From Rallus limicola (Eukaryota; Chordata; Aves; Gruiformes; Rallidae), in NCBI GenBank assembly GCA_022605955.1, contig JAKCOZ010000015.1:12095287-12159286 (forward strand): a stretch of DNA of 64,000 nt, in the 5' to 3' direction. Each line of letters begins with the position of its first letter. The stretch's first letter is position 1. The position numbers and the translations under genes are program-made. Shown here one piece after another: positions 12,196-24,760 of this stretch. Below the pieces are notes generated by a model. The model ran no database searches and was not told the DNA's origin. It worked only from the letters and a program-made list of their open reading frames with translations.

Positions 12196-14709
12196 ATTTT
12201 TTTGGTGGTGGTGGTTTTTTAATTAATGTGTAACTGCAAACATAAATCTCATGAGCCCCAGAAGCAGTGACAGGTGTGGGTACCACAGAGCTGTCACGGG
12301 CTGATGCCACAGCAAGGGCTGTATGGATGCGTGGCAGCCCTGGTGAGTGTGCAGTGCCCAGCGTGGATGTCCAGCTGCTGCCAGCTGCCCTGCCTGGGTG
12401 CTGCCTGCCTTGGGAGCAGTGCCCAATACCATACTGGTTTGTGTTATACCTCCCCTGCCAAGGGGGGCAAGGTTCCCTGAGGTTACTCCTTTTGTTGCAG
12501 TACAGGTCCTTGTCAATCCTGGAGAGTTTCACCAGTGTGAGTCTGGGATCCATCACATCAGCAGCTTGGCTGCAGCTCCAGGGCAGATGGCTTCAGCTGA
12601 CGTGGCCACAGAAGAGGAGGATCTGTCTTGGAGATGTTGGCTGGAAGTAGTTCCTGGAGGGCTCCAGACTGAGAGTGCAGGGCTGTTGCTGGCGCTAAAT
12701 CAGCTTGGCTCTGTCTTTGCTCAGTCAAGTCCTGCAGACCTCCAAGGATGGGACTCTTTGTCCCTCTGGGGACCCAGCCCACTGCTGCAACCTCATCCTG
12801 CTGATGGCAAGAAGGAGCAAGTAGGGATGAGCATGATGCTGTCTGCAATTCCTTCAGGTACAGCACTTGTGTGGGGGGCTGTGGCAAGTACCATCAATGA
12901 GAGGGCCTGGTGAAGAAAGATGGGCCATGACAGACAGAGTTGCTGACATGTCTAAACGTGCTGCAGGCACTGTTGGGATGCCTGATATATGTGTCTGCAT
13001 TGGGGTTGGTTACTGCCTGAGATGTGAGTGCCATCAGACCTGGGCTGTGCATGTACCCGAAGAGAGCTGGAGGGGAAGACCCACTTCAGGAGCTGTCACT
13101 TCATTTTGGTTTGCTGTCCCTTCTTTCCCAGCCCTGTTTTCTGGGAGTTAGTGTGGGCAGAGCTCCAACACCTTCCCCAAAGGTAAGAATGTCCCCTGGC
13201 TTTGCTGGAGATGAGCCCAGGTCTAGTCCCTGCCCTTCTCCCCTTGCCCCCACCACACTGCTCAGCTGGCAGGAGAGCAGTGCTGTTTCTCCTCCTGTCC
13301 ATCCCTCTTCCCAGTCCCAGGGAGATGGGTTTGGGACTAGCCTACCAAGAAATCCCACTGGCACCAAAGATTAAACTTAGAAAATAATTAAAAATCCACA
13401 TTTCTAAAGAGAACTCCAGGCTGAGCTTTCCCAGCTGGAGGGTAGGGGACGGTTGCTTTGTAATCACTCCCAGCTTACTGTTAAAAACATCTTGGTCAGA
13501 TTTTTATCAGTGCCTGAACAGGAACAGCCTTGAAGGACTGTCTCTGGGGAGATTAGGTGGTTGCCTAGTACATGAGACGCTCCTGCCCAGCCAGCTGAGG
13601 TGTATTTTAAGTGACACTGATTTGGTGTCTAGCTGGGGACCAGCATCCCTGGTGTTTCTTGGTAGAGCTGTGTAGCCACTGCCTGGTCATAGGGAAGACC
13701 ATTAGTTGTCAGGTGATGCCCTCAGTGGGATATAAACATATGGTTGACTCCTGCTCACTTCTGGCATCAAGGAAGGGCTAGGGATGCCCAGAAGGCAAGT
13801 GGGATGAGTTTCCTCATCCTCAGAGGGAGGTGACAGAAGAAAAGGGGCAAGAAAGCTCAGGGCTGTCCTGTGAGGAGCAGACCAGTATTAGGGATGAGTC
13901 TTGAGTTGCACCAAGGGGACACTGAAGGGCACTGGAGGAGGAGATATCTCTACTACAGAGATGGGGCTGAGGTAAGACCAGGTGTTGTGAGGAGAGCTGG
14001 GCTGGAAACCAAAGATCAAATCTCACTGCATTTCTGAGCAGTTTTGGGGCTAAGGTTGGTTCCCAACAAGGTTACAGCATCCTCTAGGGCAGTGACTGGG
14101 GCTGGGAGAGGAACCTGCACTCAAGGAGGTGGATATTGAAGAGCAAGAAGCAGAACAGTGGGTCTGGGGCGGGGTGGATGTATGTGGGCAGGGAGAAGAC
14201 TGAGCTGATCCCCTGGGAGTGAGCCTGGGTGATGGGAGGAAGGGCAGGCTGGAAGGCAAGGGGAGTGAAGAGCCATGCTCCCACCAGGCAGTTGGCATGT
14301 CTCTGGGAGCTCAAACCATGCAGGGATGACCCTGCTCAGCTGGTGTTGCTGCAGACTGAGTGGGAGCATGCTGGATGATCTCCACGGAGATTGCCTGCCC
14401 CAAAAACCCAGGCACCAAGTGAGATGGGTTGGCCTGAACTCCCCATGGCCTAGAATGCCTATGTTGTCTCCCGCTGCTAGAGCTTCCTCCATTACTCCCT
14501 TCTGCCTTCACTGCCTCCTTCCCTTTCATATCCCTATGGAAAGAAAGCACGCCCTGCACTCCAACAGCAGCACAAACCAGAGGGGACGGCATGGAATGGG
14601 GGAGCAAGGCCAGGGCTTGTGACAGCTCTTTGCCACCTGGATGGTGTCGGTGGCCAGGCTGGGTGCGCTGGGCAGCACTCAGAGTTTCCAGTAAGGCTGG
14701 GGCCGTGGC

Positions 14710-14733
14710 GGGGTGGGGGGGCAGGGACGGGGG
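14710..14733 (+). other. G-quadruplex-forming run
   Basis: Four G runs (GGGG-T-GGGGGGG-CA-GGG-AC-GGGGG) with loops of one to two bases, in the CpG-enriched patch at 14.7 kb. Short loops predict a stable quadruplex. Confidence 0.6.
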
Positions 14734-17610
14734 CAGGAAGCGTGCAGCAAGCAGCAGGAAGCTGGCTGCCGCCGCCGCCCGGCATTCCTGCGCGTTGGAA
14801 ACCCGAGTCACGCTTCCTGCAGCCTGCCGGGAGAACCTCCGCCCCAGCAGCGCCTGCCGCCAGGCTAGCCCTGGCCCTGGGTCTGCAGGGTCCCTGCGCT
14901 TGGGGATGGGAGCAAAGCGATGCTCGCTGGCTTTGGTCCTCAGAGCGGTGTGGGATGCAGCCCAGCAGCCTTCCTGAGGTTGCTCTGCGCACAGGTCCCA
15001 GCTGCAGCTCCTCTCGTGGCAACTACTCCCCAACAAGGGAGATGGTTATGCTGAGGTGAGGCATCAGCAGCAGTAGACAAGCAAGCATATGCATGTTTGA
15101 GGTGACCTTGGGGTGGAAATAAGCGGTGCCCCATGGCAGTGAGTTCCAGTGAGAGGCCCTGTGGCAGTGCTCCATCACTCCTCTCCTACAGCGGGCTGAT
15201 CCCAGCTCATGTCCTTCATGCCATGTGCTCATGTGGCTGCTGGGCTCCATTCTGTGCTGCCTGGGGTTTGGCCCCAGAGGAACCGAAGCTGCTGTGTGTT
15301 AGGATGCTTGGCAATGAACCCACCCCTAAGGGATGGGATTATTTCCTCTCTTCCACCCGTATCTATCCGCATGGCTACAGCCAGGAGCGGGGCTTGTTAC
15401 CGTGCCCCCTCCAGCTGGGGTTTCCTCCCACCTATCCTGCTGGCTGTGATCCAGGCAGGGAGACAAGACTTTAGGGGGTTCTCCCAAAATCTCTTCCACA
15501 ACTGTGCTTTGGGTTGTTTTCTTTAAGGTGCTCATGCTTTAGCCAGCAAGACTGCAAGTGATGAAAAATTATTATGATTACCTTTGCTTTCCCCTTAGAT
15601 CTCTGCAGTTCCCCCTTGTTTATGTCCATATAATGGTCAATGCATCCATGTGACGATGAAACAAGCCCAGGCTCTGCGCTGGCACAGCAGTGCATCTCTG
15701 TGAGGGACTTCAGCTTTGTTCTCCTCTGACAGATGCCCAGGTGAGTTTGACCCTCCACAGGTTACTCATGTCCAAGTTTGCCCTTGTACCACACATCCCA
15801 TCCAGTGCTTGTGTCCTGGTTGCATTTCCTCTCGCAGCCATATCAAAGAACAGGGCTCCACTGCTGCTGTCCTTGGTTGCAACACTGCTGCCCTGCTACC
15901 CTGTAACGTCTTTCAGAGCGTGGGTGTGATTTCCCTCTCCAGGAGGTGTTGACAGCCCTGCTGGGTGGCACTGGGCAGTGGCAGTGAGAGCCAGGGGATG
16001 GCTGCAGGAGCCCACTCTGAGCTGGGCTGGCACAGCTGGTGGAGGGGAAAGGCACATGAGTATGGATGGTGAGAAAAGTCCCACTGAGCAGTTTTTTAGA
16101 TAGAGTCTCATGGTCCCGTTTGAAGGTGACTTGCCAGCACAGCTTAGAGGTGTAAACCGGGCCAATTAGAGCCTGACAGTGCATGGCAGGGGGAAGCCTC
16201 ATGTTCCCAACCAGCATTGTGAGCCTAGTGCCACTTATCCTCTAGGCCTATAAATTTTATTTTTCTGTTGTCTCATTCTAGGACAAGTCCTGGTGAACAG
16301 AGCAAGTCTCTGCTGCAGGGTCTCCCTGGTACAGCTCTTTTCTGTCTGGTTCAGCTTGCAAGCTCTCAGTATTTTCTCCTTGGCAGTGTGGGTGCTAGGA
16401 ACATAAGCCTGCTGCTTAAGCCTGTTACACCATCAGTCTCTCTACTGCCTTGGCTACCTCTCACTACAGCACACCTTGTTTGGAAGTCAAGTTCTACCTG
16501 TGAGCATCATCACCAAGCCCCTCAACCATAGCCCAGACTGTGGGCTTCAGCTGTTCTGAAGCAGCTCGCACCAAGCCCCATGAGCACAGTGCCCACATCC
16601 CTGCCTCCTCAGGCCACCAGCAAACCCCACTTGCTAAAAAAACCCCAAACAACCCAAACCCCCTGCTGCCAGCTGTCCTCTGGCCACTCACTCCAGACAG
16701 AGGGGTCAGCCTTCTGCCAACCTGCTGCCGAAGGAAGCGGGAGCAGGGCTGGTGGCTGTGGTTTCCCGGCCGGCTGCTTTCCCTGCTGAGATTGTAGGGC
16801 TGGAGTAATGAGTTACCCAGCCCTCTGAGGAGAGCACGGTGGAGCCGGAGGCATTTCCAGGGAAGGAAATCCCAGCGCTTCATGAGCCTCACATAATCGC
16901 AGGCAGCAAGGAGCAGGAAGCACTTGTTGGGAAGGAGCAAGGAAACAGAGCCGCTGCCTCGACCCGTGCACACTTTTTAGGACAGGAAAGTGGGAGTAGG
17001 AAGGTGTAAAAGTGCTTTGAGCTTTTGTAGAGGATGGCAAAGGGCAAAGGGTGAGGGGAGAGGGAACAAATACCGGCAGGCTCCTTGAGGAGGGGGAACT
17101 CAGCCTGTGCGTGCCATGGAGGGGACTTCATGGTGGAGCTGCTAATTAAATAAGAAAGGCTCGTCTCCATGCTTGTTAGGTTAACTCAGCAGGGATATTG
17201 CAAAAGCAAATTCCTCCCAGTGAGTGTAATTAGGGGGCCGGAATTCCTCCAGTTCCTCGTCCTCCCTGAGAATCCTGCTAAAGCCATCAGGTGAGGACAG
17301 GGGGTGAGGGGGGGAAACATGCAAGTCCTGTGCAGTAACAACCCCCCCTCCCACCACGGCAAGGATTTCACATCAAGGCCTGACATTTTTTTTCTCCCTG
17401 GTTATTCCAGGGTGGAAAATACATGTTGTACAAAACAGGCTCTCTCTCAGGGCTGGCTCACAGAGCTGCTTCCCTCAGGTCAACACTCTCATGTCGGAGG
17501 TGGAAAGAGGAGCCCAAGGGGTCTGGGCAGGGCACCGGCAGCTCCCAGCCCACGGGATTTGGGAGGTGTCCACACACAGCATAGCAGTCCTGGATGGTGC
17601 TGCTGATGTG

Positions 17611-17718
17611 TCAGGGGTCTGCCTCATCTTGCTTGCCAAGGGGCACGTGGTTGTAGCCCAGCACATCACTGCGGTAGAACGTTGCGGGGCTTGTCTGGAA
17701 CACCATGGTACGTGCTGC
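17611..17718 (-). CDS. Doubtful candidate terminal exon
   Basis: On the minus strand a strong acceptor-like sequence, CCTCCTTTGCCTGCACAG, is followed by an open frame with a protein-like mix (MVFQTSPATFYRSDVLGY, then NHVPLGKQDEADP) that stops at TGA. No upstream exon or family match was found. After the stop the same frame continues open for at least 48 codons. It may be chance, a decayed exon or a real C-terminus. Low confidence. Confidence 0.12.
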   Translation of the reverse strand, partial: AARTMVFQTSPATFYRSDVLGYNHVPLGKQDEADP

Positions 17719-19608
17719 CTGTGCAGGCAAAGGAGGATGCTCATCGGGGCAACACATGAAGATAGCTCTTGCCTGGCACTGAGAGACATCAGGTACATCT
17801 GGGAAGTGTTGGGACAAAGTGGGATGTGTGGCATGGATGGAAGGAGAGAGCCTAGGGCTGGGTGGAGTGGATGGAGGGCATGGATGGAGGGTGAGGAGAT
17901 GGAAGAGGAAATGTGGGGGGAGGCGAAAGGGTGAGCCTGGGACCTTAAAGAGCAATTAGTCAAAGCTTGAATTGTTTTTCTAAACTCTTAATGAAAACAA
18001 AGAGTGGGGCATGGCCCAGATGGTGCCAGGGGATCAAATAAATGTCGCACTCAGGAAGCAGCTGCTACTGGGAATGTTTCCTGCCAGCCCTGCTGCTGCT
18101 CACAGCCACTTTTATTATTTGTTATTTTTCAGGACTGCAGCTGGGGTTTCCCTCCAGCTGTGTGGAAATATGCTTAAGGCTGGTCCACACCGGAGAGGCG
18201 AAGGGCCTGCTAGGGTTTGTCACTGGCCCACAGCAGCGAGCAGTCCTAGGGCATGCAGCCTCCCTGCCTGGCACCTCCGGTCACCCTCTCTTCGGTGAAC
18301 TGGCATCTCTCTGATGGAGCAGATGATGGCTGAACAGAAAAGGACTGCACTCTGTGCCCCATGCTGGCTGGTCTCATCTAGACCACCAGAAGCCCCTCTG
18401 CTCCCTTTTTTGGGGGCACAGGAGACTTGACTGTTTCACGCAGCCTTTGCTGTGCACATCAGTCACTAAAGCTCATGCTGTGCTGGTCCCACAGACTTAC
18501 TGGGCTTTCCAAGACCTCTGAAAATGTGGATACAGAGACCCAACCTGGTAGAGAAAAGGGCCTGTTAATGTTGCCGGGGCAGGGAAGATCACTCAACTCC
18601 ATGTTAGCCAACAGAGACTCCATGTGGGACTGTGTTCTTGTGGCACAAACCAGTTAGCTGCCCACTTCAATGAGCCTTTTAAATACAAGGACCGTGGTAG
18701 GTTAGTGTGTTTCCAAATATTTTATTTGGAGCCCAGGTGGAGGAACTTGGGTCCCTCCCAGGGAACTGCATGCTCATCTCCGGCTCCCTATATAGGAAAA
18801 AAAAGTATTGAGCATACAGCATTATAGAATAGAGCACATAATTAATTAACTAAAAATGAATACATCACACACAACCTAGTCTTTAGAGAGGATCTCATTT
18901 TGTGCCCAGGCCCTTCTCTGTGTGCCCAGAAGGATGAGCATGGATGGCTTGCTGAGGCTCAAGGATGATTTTCTGAAGCTTGTGGCTGTCTTTCATCCAG
19001 TGTCCCCATTCAGGATGGAGTTGGACACCTCTAAGCAGGCTGTTCCTCTGCCCAGGGGGCTCAGGGATGGGGAATACCCCTGACAGCGGGTCCAGAGCCC
19101 TATGAGTCCATGAAAGAGGAGAAGGAGCTGGGCAAAAGGAAGTTGCCGTCAAGCAGTCGGCACCAGCCTGGCCGGCTCAGGAAATCCCTGCGCACCTGGG
19201 GTTCAGCAGCTCAGCCCCAGCTCTGTGCGCTGGCAGGGCAGGACTCTCGCTACCGAGCCGTGTCCCAGGAGTTTTGCTCCAGCCAAACTGTCTATTCCAG
19301 CCGTTGCGACAATTTGGAGATGCCTGCTGGGGGTTTTGGGGTGGGGGACTGCTTCCCGGCTGTGACTGCCGAGGCTCTGCCAGCTCAGGCTGGAGACGCC
19401 GCTTCCCTGCCTGTCAGAGTGTCCCGGGATTTGTGGTTACGGCCTCAGAGCTGTTTGATCCGCTGGAATCACAGCTGATCAAAGGGGCAGTTTACGAGAA
19501 CAAAACACTGGGTGACTTCCTCCAGTGGTGCCAGAGGCAGCCCTTCGGAGCCCAGATACAAGAAAAGAAGAAATCTTTTAACTACTGAAGCTCTTGGCTC
19601 CTTGAATA

Positions 19609-19749
19609 GCTGCTGCAGCGGGACAGGGCTGCTGCTGCAGTGGAACAGGGCAGCTGCTGCAGTGGGACAGGGCAGCTGCTGCTTCAGGACAGGGTAGCTG
19701 CTGCAGTGGAACAGGGCAGCTGCTGCAGTAGGACAGGGCAGCTGCCCAG
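19609..19749 (+). repeat. 22-bp minisatellite, six copies plus a partial
   Basis: Tandem array with consensus GCTGCTGCAGTGGRACAGGG followed by CA. Units begin at 19609, 19631, 19653, 19675, 19697 and 19719, with a partial unit at 19741. Copies differ at a few positions; the fourth (CTGCTTCAGGAC) is most diverged. Open frames through it are repeat-driven low-complexity peptides. Confidence 0.95.
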
Positions 19750-20655
19750 CCTGGGCAAGAGCTGAGTGGCAGTTTGGGCTTTTTAAGAAAAACACACTCT
19801 GATAGATGACCTTGGCCTTCCACTTCTACAGAGAAATGTGAATTCCTGCTTTTCCAGGCTTGGCTCCTGCAGTAATTCCAAAGCAAAAGCCTTCAATTTC
19901 TTGTCTTCTGAACAAGCACAGAGCAAAAAGCTTGGTGAGCCCATCGGGTTTGGGGTTTCCCCATGAGCTGGGAGGGGGGAATGACAGTGAAAGCAGGGGC
20001 ACCTACCTGGCAGCCACAATGTTCTCTGGTCCTGTGTTTCTCTCAATTAATGTTTTGGTGGTTAACATAGGATTTAATTACTTTTGCTTTGACAGGGGAA
20101 GAAAGAGACAGTCAAATGTGATTCTCATGCAGCAGTGGCCATGCATTGGCCTCCTGCCTGAGACGTGGGGAGTGCCACCAGCGTGGGATAAGTATCCCTA
20201 GTGAACTGGGATACTAGGTATCCCAAAAAGAGGTTGAACGGGGACAGTGTTGAGAATTGTTTCGGTAAGATGGAGCATCCTCTGGGATAGCTGTACCAAC
20301 CTTGGTGGTTTCAGGAGTGATGGGATGGGCTTTTTGGAGGGACTTTGTAGGAATGACCACCACTCCAAAGGGACCTCAGGTAGAAGATCAGAACAGCACT
20401 CCTGAGAGAGACCTTTCTGTGCTGGTCCAGATTATCAGAACATCAAACTTCTGAAAAGCCAAACTGGTCCCATTGCACAGGACTGGGAGGAGACAGGCAG
20501 AGAGTGGAAAGTCAGCTGGTGGTGGGAAGCATTAAAGAGGGTTGGGCAGAGGGGTGCTCCCCACCCTCCCTCTGTGCTCTGGAAAAAGCCCACTCCCCAG
20601 GTACTGGAGGAAGTGGCAGTGATGCGCTCCAGATGTCACCATGCAATCAGGGAGG

Positions 20656-20680
20656 CTATTTATAGGTCGCTGATTGATTA
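20656..20680. promoter_or_regulatory. MEF2 site next to PBX/HOX-type site
   Basis: CTATTTATAG (20656-20665) is a perfect MEF2 consensus. Five bases on, TGATTGATTA (20671-20680) fits a PBX-HOX/MEIS-type site. An E-box (CAGATG) lies about 25 bp before. The patch is more AT-rich than its surroundings. Motif evidence only. Confidence 0.35.
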
Positions 20681-22834
20681 GGGCAGCCACAGCAGGAGGA
20701 AATGACTTTCAGCAGTACAGAAAACCATAGTGCCCAGCTAGCTTTGGAGAGGCCTCAGCTTTGGAGAGGCTTCTAGGACAACAAAGTCCCAAAGCGATCA
20801 AAACGCTTTGGAAAGAGGTGTTTGGCTGGGGCGGTGCCTGGCTTGGGGTATGACCCATGGAGAAGTGACATACCTGCCCGTACTGTTTGTGGGGGTCACC
20901 TGGAAGGACAGAGCTGTGGCTGGTATGGGAAGTCCCATGGAAATGCTGGTGGCTGTCCTCTGAGCTGGCACTTGTGACAGAGCTTCTGACCACCCCTCAA
21001 GGGATTCTTTATCTCTTCTGAAATCCAGTTAGACTCTCTGTCACCAGGAGGGGCTTTCAGGATTAGTTCATTAAAAGCTGGTAAGTAGAGCTCAGAGAAT
21101 GCCTTAAGTACCTGTTGATGTCCTCCTAGGTGGGATGCTTTTAATCCCATACTTCTTGAGTGAGACATGTTCCCTCCAGCTAAAGGCTGACCTCATTGTT
21201 GCCCATAGAGCTTCTCTCATCAGAGTATCCCAGAGCAATTGCAGCTTTGCCTTACAGCCTGGAAGATGCCAAGCTGATCTCAAGAATCAACCTGGGCATT
21301 GTGATGTGCCATCACAGGGAAGAGCCTGTGAGATCCCAGCCTCTGGGGATGCAGATAATGGGGAGCTGGTCCTGGCCATGCTGACTGGGGCTGCCCGTGA
21401 GGCAAGAGTGCTGAGCTGGTGTGAGCTGCAGGAATGCACTGTCTCAGAGTCCGCTCGTTTGGAAATGGTGCTCTTTTCAACGGTTCTGTTATCAGATGGA
21501 GCATTTCCTTCATCAGTGTTAATATCCATGTAGTGAAACAATGAAAGGGCTTCCTATCAGTTCCAAATAGGACGTGAAAAGCTCTCAGCGTTAAGAGTAG
21601 AGGATGCTGGAATAGGGCAATGGGAAACGCCTGAGTCACTGAAATGCCTCTTTGATTCCATGAGGCTGATATGTTCAAAAGGGAAGAAGAAAAAAACAAA
21701 AAGAGAGAGAGTGGAGCTTGTTAATGATCTGCAGCACAGAGGACAGGAAGGGCCAGCACTTGCAGTGGGCCCTGCAGAGGAGGAGAAGCACAGAGGGATG
21801 TCTGGCAAGGGCTTTGGAAAGTGGAGAGTGCAGCAGGGAACTGAGTGCAGTGAGCTGCCTTATTTGTTTTTCAGAGAGGGGGGAGGCATGATGGAGAAAA
21901 CCTTCCCCAGCCTAACCCCATACCCCTCATCCTACTGCCACCATGTGCTAGATTTCTTCCATTTGCCTGAGCACTCCTGGGCCCGTGACCCAGGACAGAG
22001 CAGGGCTGTGCAGCATGGCACAGTGTGGGGCAAGGAAACAGCCCAGAGCAATGCTCTTCAGAGAAATTTGAAAGGGGAAAATGTGTCCCCGATGCTCTGT
22101 GCAGGTGTGGGACATTGGGGTATCTTCACATCTCCCTTTTGCACTGGCAGACCCAGCTGGGGCACAGCTGCTCCATGGGCACGGAGGGGCTGTGCTCAGG
22201 TTATGTTGGGCAGCATCAGCAGTGCCAGAGGCTGTCCTGGGGACTCCTGATGCATGGAGGCAGCACTCACCATCCTCCAGTGCAGGAAACTTGGCCGCAA
22301 GCTGCCTCTGCAGCCTGTGGGATTAAGGTCTCTGCCCCGTTCACCTTGGGGCCAATGAGCTGCAAACCAAACTTTTAAATTACTGTGATTTAATGTTGTC
22401 TCTGAGCACAGCAGGCTTGGGGAGGGGAGAGGAAAAAACTGCTTTGCAAAGCACTGGAAGTCAGCAGCCCCCAGCACAGATGAGTCGCCTCTGCCCGTTG
22501 CCCCGGCTGGAGGATGCGCGTGACCGCTCGTGCTGGAGCCGAGTGCAGGAGCGAGGGGCTTGCTGAGATGGGGCAGCACCCGCTGTGCTGGGACAGAAGG
22601 AGCAGGATATCCTGAACCCACAGAAACCCCTGGCCTGCAGCAGGGCAGGCTGCCAGGGCAGTACAGTCGCTGGCTGCTCTTCTGCTGGGGTGGAAGGTCG
22701 CCCTGCCCAACCCTGGGTCAGGTGTAGATCTCAAGGCCACTGAACAAAGGCAAGGGCCATGCTGTGTGCTAGGTCAGGGGCTGTGAGCAGATTTTTTTTG
22801 CTGTTACAAGAAGAGCAGCAAATGCTTTAGATGT

Positions 22835-22989
22835 CACCTGTTCTCTGTTTTGCAAACTGTGCCAGGTCTCCTGGAAGCAAACATCCCATCAGAAATAACA
22901 GCAACTGCCTCGCTGTCCTCCCTGGGGAAATTCCTTCATGAAATGAGTTAGGAACTGCAAGGAGAAGGAACTAGAAGAGATAAGGAAGT
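22835..22989. promoter_or_regulatory. E-box/MYB/GATA-ETS cluster
   Basis: CACCTG E-box (22835-22840), CAACTG MYB-type site (22912-22917), and AGATAAGGAAGT (22978-22989), in which a perfect WGATAR site overlaps an ETS site AGGAAGT. Overlapping GATA-ETS pairs are typical of haematopoietic and endothelial enhancers. Assignment to GATA2 regulation is inferred from position only. Confidence 0.35.
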
Positions 22990-24589
22990 CAAACTTGCTC
23001 CTTCATGGTGGTAAGAGCATTTGGCACTATGCAGCTCATTGAAGAACAAATCCCTCAGTGAGGAGTGGGTTCCTCCCCACCCTGAGAAGTGCCATGGAGG
23101 GCTGTACTGGAGCTGCAGGTTGCTCCCTGTGCGGGTGTGAGGTGTAGAGGTGCATCACCACAGGTGGGAGGTGTAGAGGTGTCTCCTTGCTGGGAGGCAT
23201 GCAGGGGTCTCCATGGGCGTAGGCTCTCCAGGGTTGTGTCCTGTCTCCATCCTGGCTTGCCTGGGAGATGTATCAGGCTCCCCATTTCCCTCACTCTGTG
23301 GGGAGCCCAAAGCCTGGGTGATGCTCAGCACTCACAGTCCCACTGCAGGTCCCATTCCCATGCAGCACAGGGCTGCCCTTTGTGATGGACCAGAGGAGAG
23401 GTGATGAAAAGCTGGGAGAGATGTGCCAGGGCTGAAGGGATCTCAGCACTGAGGGTGAGGGAGGCTGGGGAAGGCTTGCACACAAAGGGCCGTCCTGTCT
23501 TCACACCTGTGGGGCAGCCAGGGTGCTGACAGGGGGGATAATGCCACTGACAGAGGCACGTCGCTGGCAGGTAGTGGCAAGGCATTTCAAATAAAGGCAA
23601 ACAGTGCAGTGACAAGAGATATGCCTGGGCTCCACTGTGCTGGAGGTGTTTGCCATGTGCGTTGTCTGGGAGCAGTGCTGGAGACCCTGCAGAGGGGGCA
23701 GGGGTGATGGGAGGGGTCTCAGGTGGTTGCCTCTCCTCCTGTGTCTCTGCAGTGCTGGATTCTAGGCAGTGATTTGCTGTTCACTAGGATGTGTCTTGGC
23801 CAGGCTGCTTCCTATGACTTAGGGAGAAATAAGTGGCTTGGGTGAAGGCTTGGAGAAGCTCTCAGAAAAAGCTCCTCCATCTCCACCTTCTTGAAAAACA
23901 TACAGACCCCAGCCCATCCAACGGGTGTTTCCAAGAGTTTGCTGGTCCCAAACCAGGAACCACTGCATCCTTCTGGCTATTTTCCCTACTAGTCAGGGGT
24001 GACTGTGTTTGAACCTCCTGTCACACCATTCCCTTGTCTTCATCTTGCCCAGGGTCTGTTTACACTCAGGCAGTCATCAAGTGAGGACGGGGGTCTTGCA
24101 GGAACCAGCATGGTTAAATTCAGGGGCCCATTCGGTAACATTTTGCCCCCACCATGCTTTGGTGGGTTCCAGCATAGAGCTGTGGTGGGAACCCTTCACC
24201 AGGAGGTGATGAGCCCAGGGCTACCCAGCCCTTTCCTTACAGTGTGCCAAACTGCAGTACGTCTGAATGGCTGGTGTTGCCTCTGTGGGGAGAGATGTAG
24301 CCCAGACCTATGAGGCTTTGCTTGCTCTCAGAGAGGGCCAGGAGCCCTCAGGAGCTGGGGGCCCTGTGCTGTGTGGGATCAGCTCCCTTCATAGGAATGC
24401 TGGGGTCCTGCTCCCTCCTGCCCGTTGTCACTAGCGCAGGGACATCTGTGCCGCTTCTCACACTCCCCCTGTGGAGGTGCGCAGGCCTTAGAGATGCTGA
24501 AGGAGGAGGATGGGGAGGTCTGTGCGTTAGAGCGCACGTTGGAGATGTAAGCAGCTGTTACGTGCCTTTGCAGAGCCGGTTTGGGGACC

Positions 24590-24760
24590 GTCGGGCCGTG
24601 GCTGAGCCTCGGGTGCTGCCCGCAGCCGCCTCCTCCCGGCCACGGGCAAACGCGGGCGGATGGTGCCCTCCTGCGGCCCCGGGGCCGGGCTCGCCTGCGT
24701 CCCGGAGCGCGGCCGGGGCCGGGAACCGCCCGCGCCTGCTGAATCAGGATCTGGGACGGG
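24590..24760. other. Orphan CpG-rich patch
   Basis: A short CpG-dense, GC-rich block (GGCCCCGGGGCCGGGCTCG, GAGCGCGGCCGGGGCCGG) in the middle of the intergenic interval, followed by AT-rich CTTTTAATTTGTTTG. Long open frames on both strands are composition effects. It could be an enhancer or promoter of a non-coding RNA; no splice pattern singles one out. Confidence 0.5.

Larger units (their letters stand above)
11811..19608. other. GATA2-RPN1 intergenic with GC-rich patch at 14.7 kb
   Basis: No recognised gene. About 14690-14920 is CpG-enriched and carries a G-quadruplex-type run (14710-14733); long open frames there on both strands are composition artefacts. About 17120-17260 is AT-rich and CNE-like (GCTAATTAAATAAG, GTTAACTC, GTAATTAG). 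A possible terminal exon on the minus strand (17718-17611) is listed separately. Confidence 0.4.
19750..24589. other. GATA2-RPN1 intergenic
   Basis: No protein gene recognised. Contains a small AT-rich element at 20.63-20.72 kb and a GATA/ETS cluster at 22.83-22.99 kb, listed separately. A purine-rich stretch lies near 21679-21715. Remaining sequence is ordinary GC-rich intergenic DNA. Confidence 0.4.

Noticed and set aside
14311..15036. 241-codon minus-strand open frame
   Set aside because: Overlaps a GC-rich, G-quadruplex-bearing patch; overlapping frames are open on both strands, showing composition bias.
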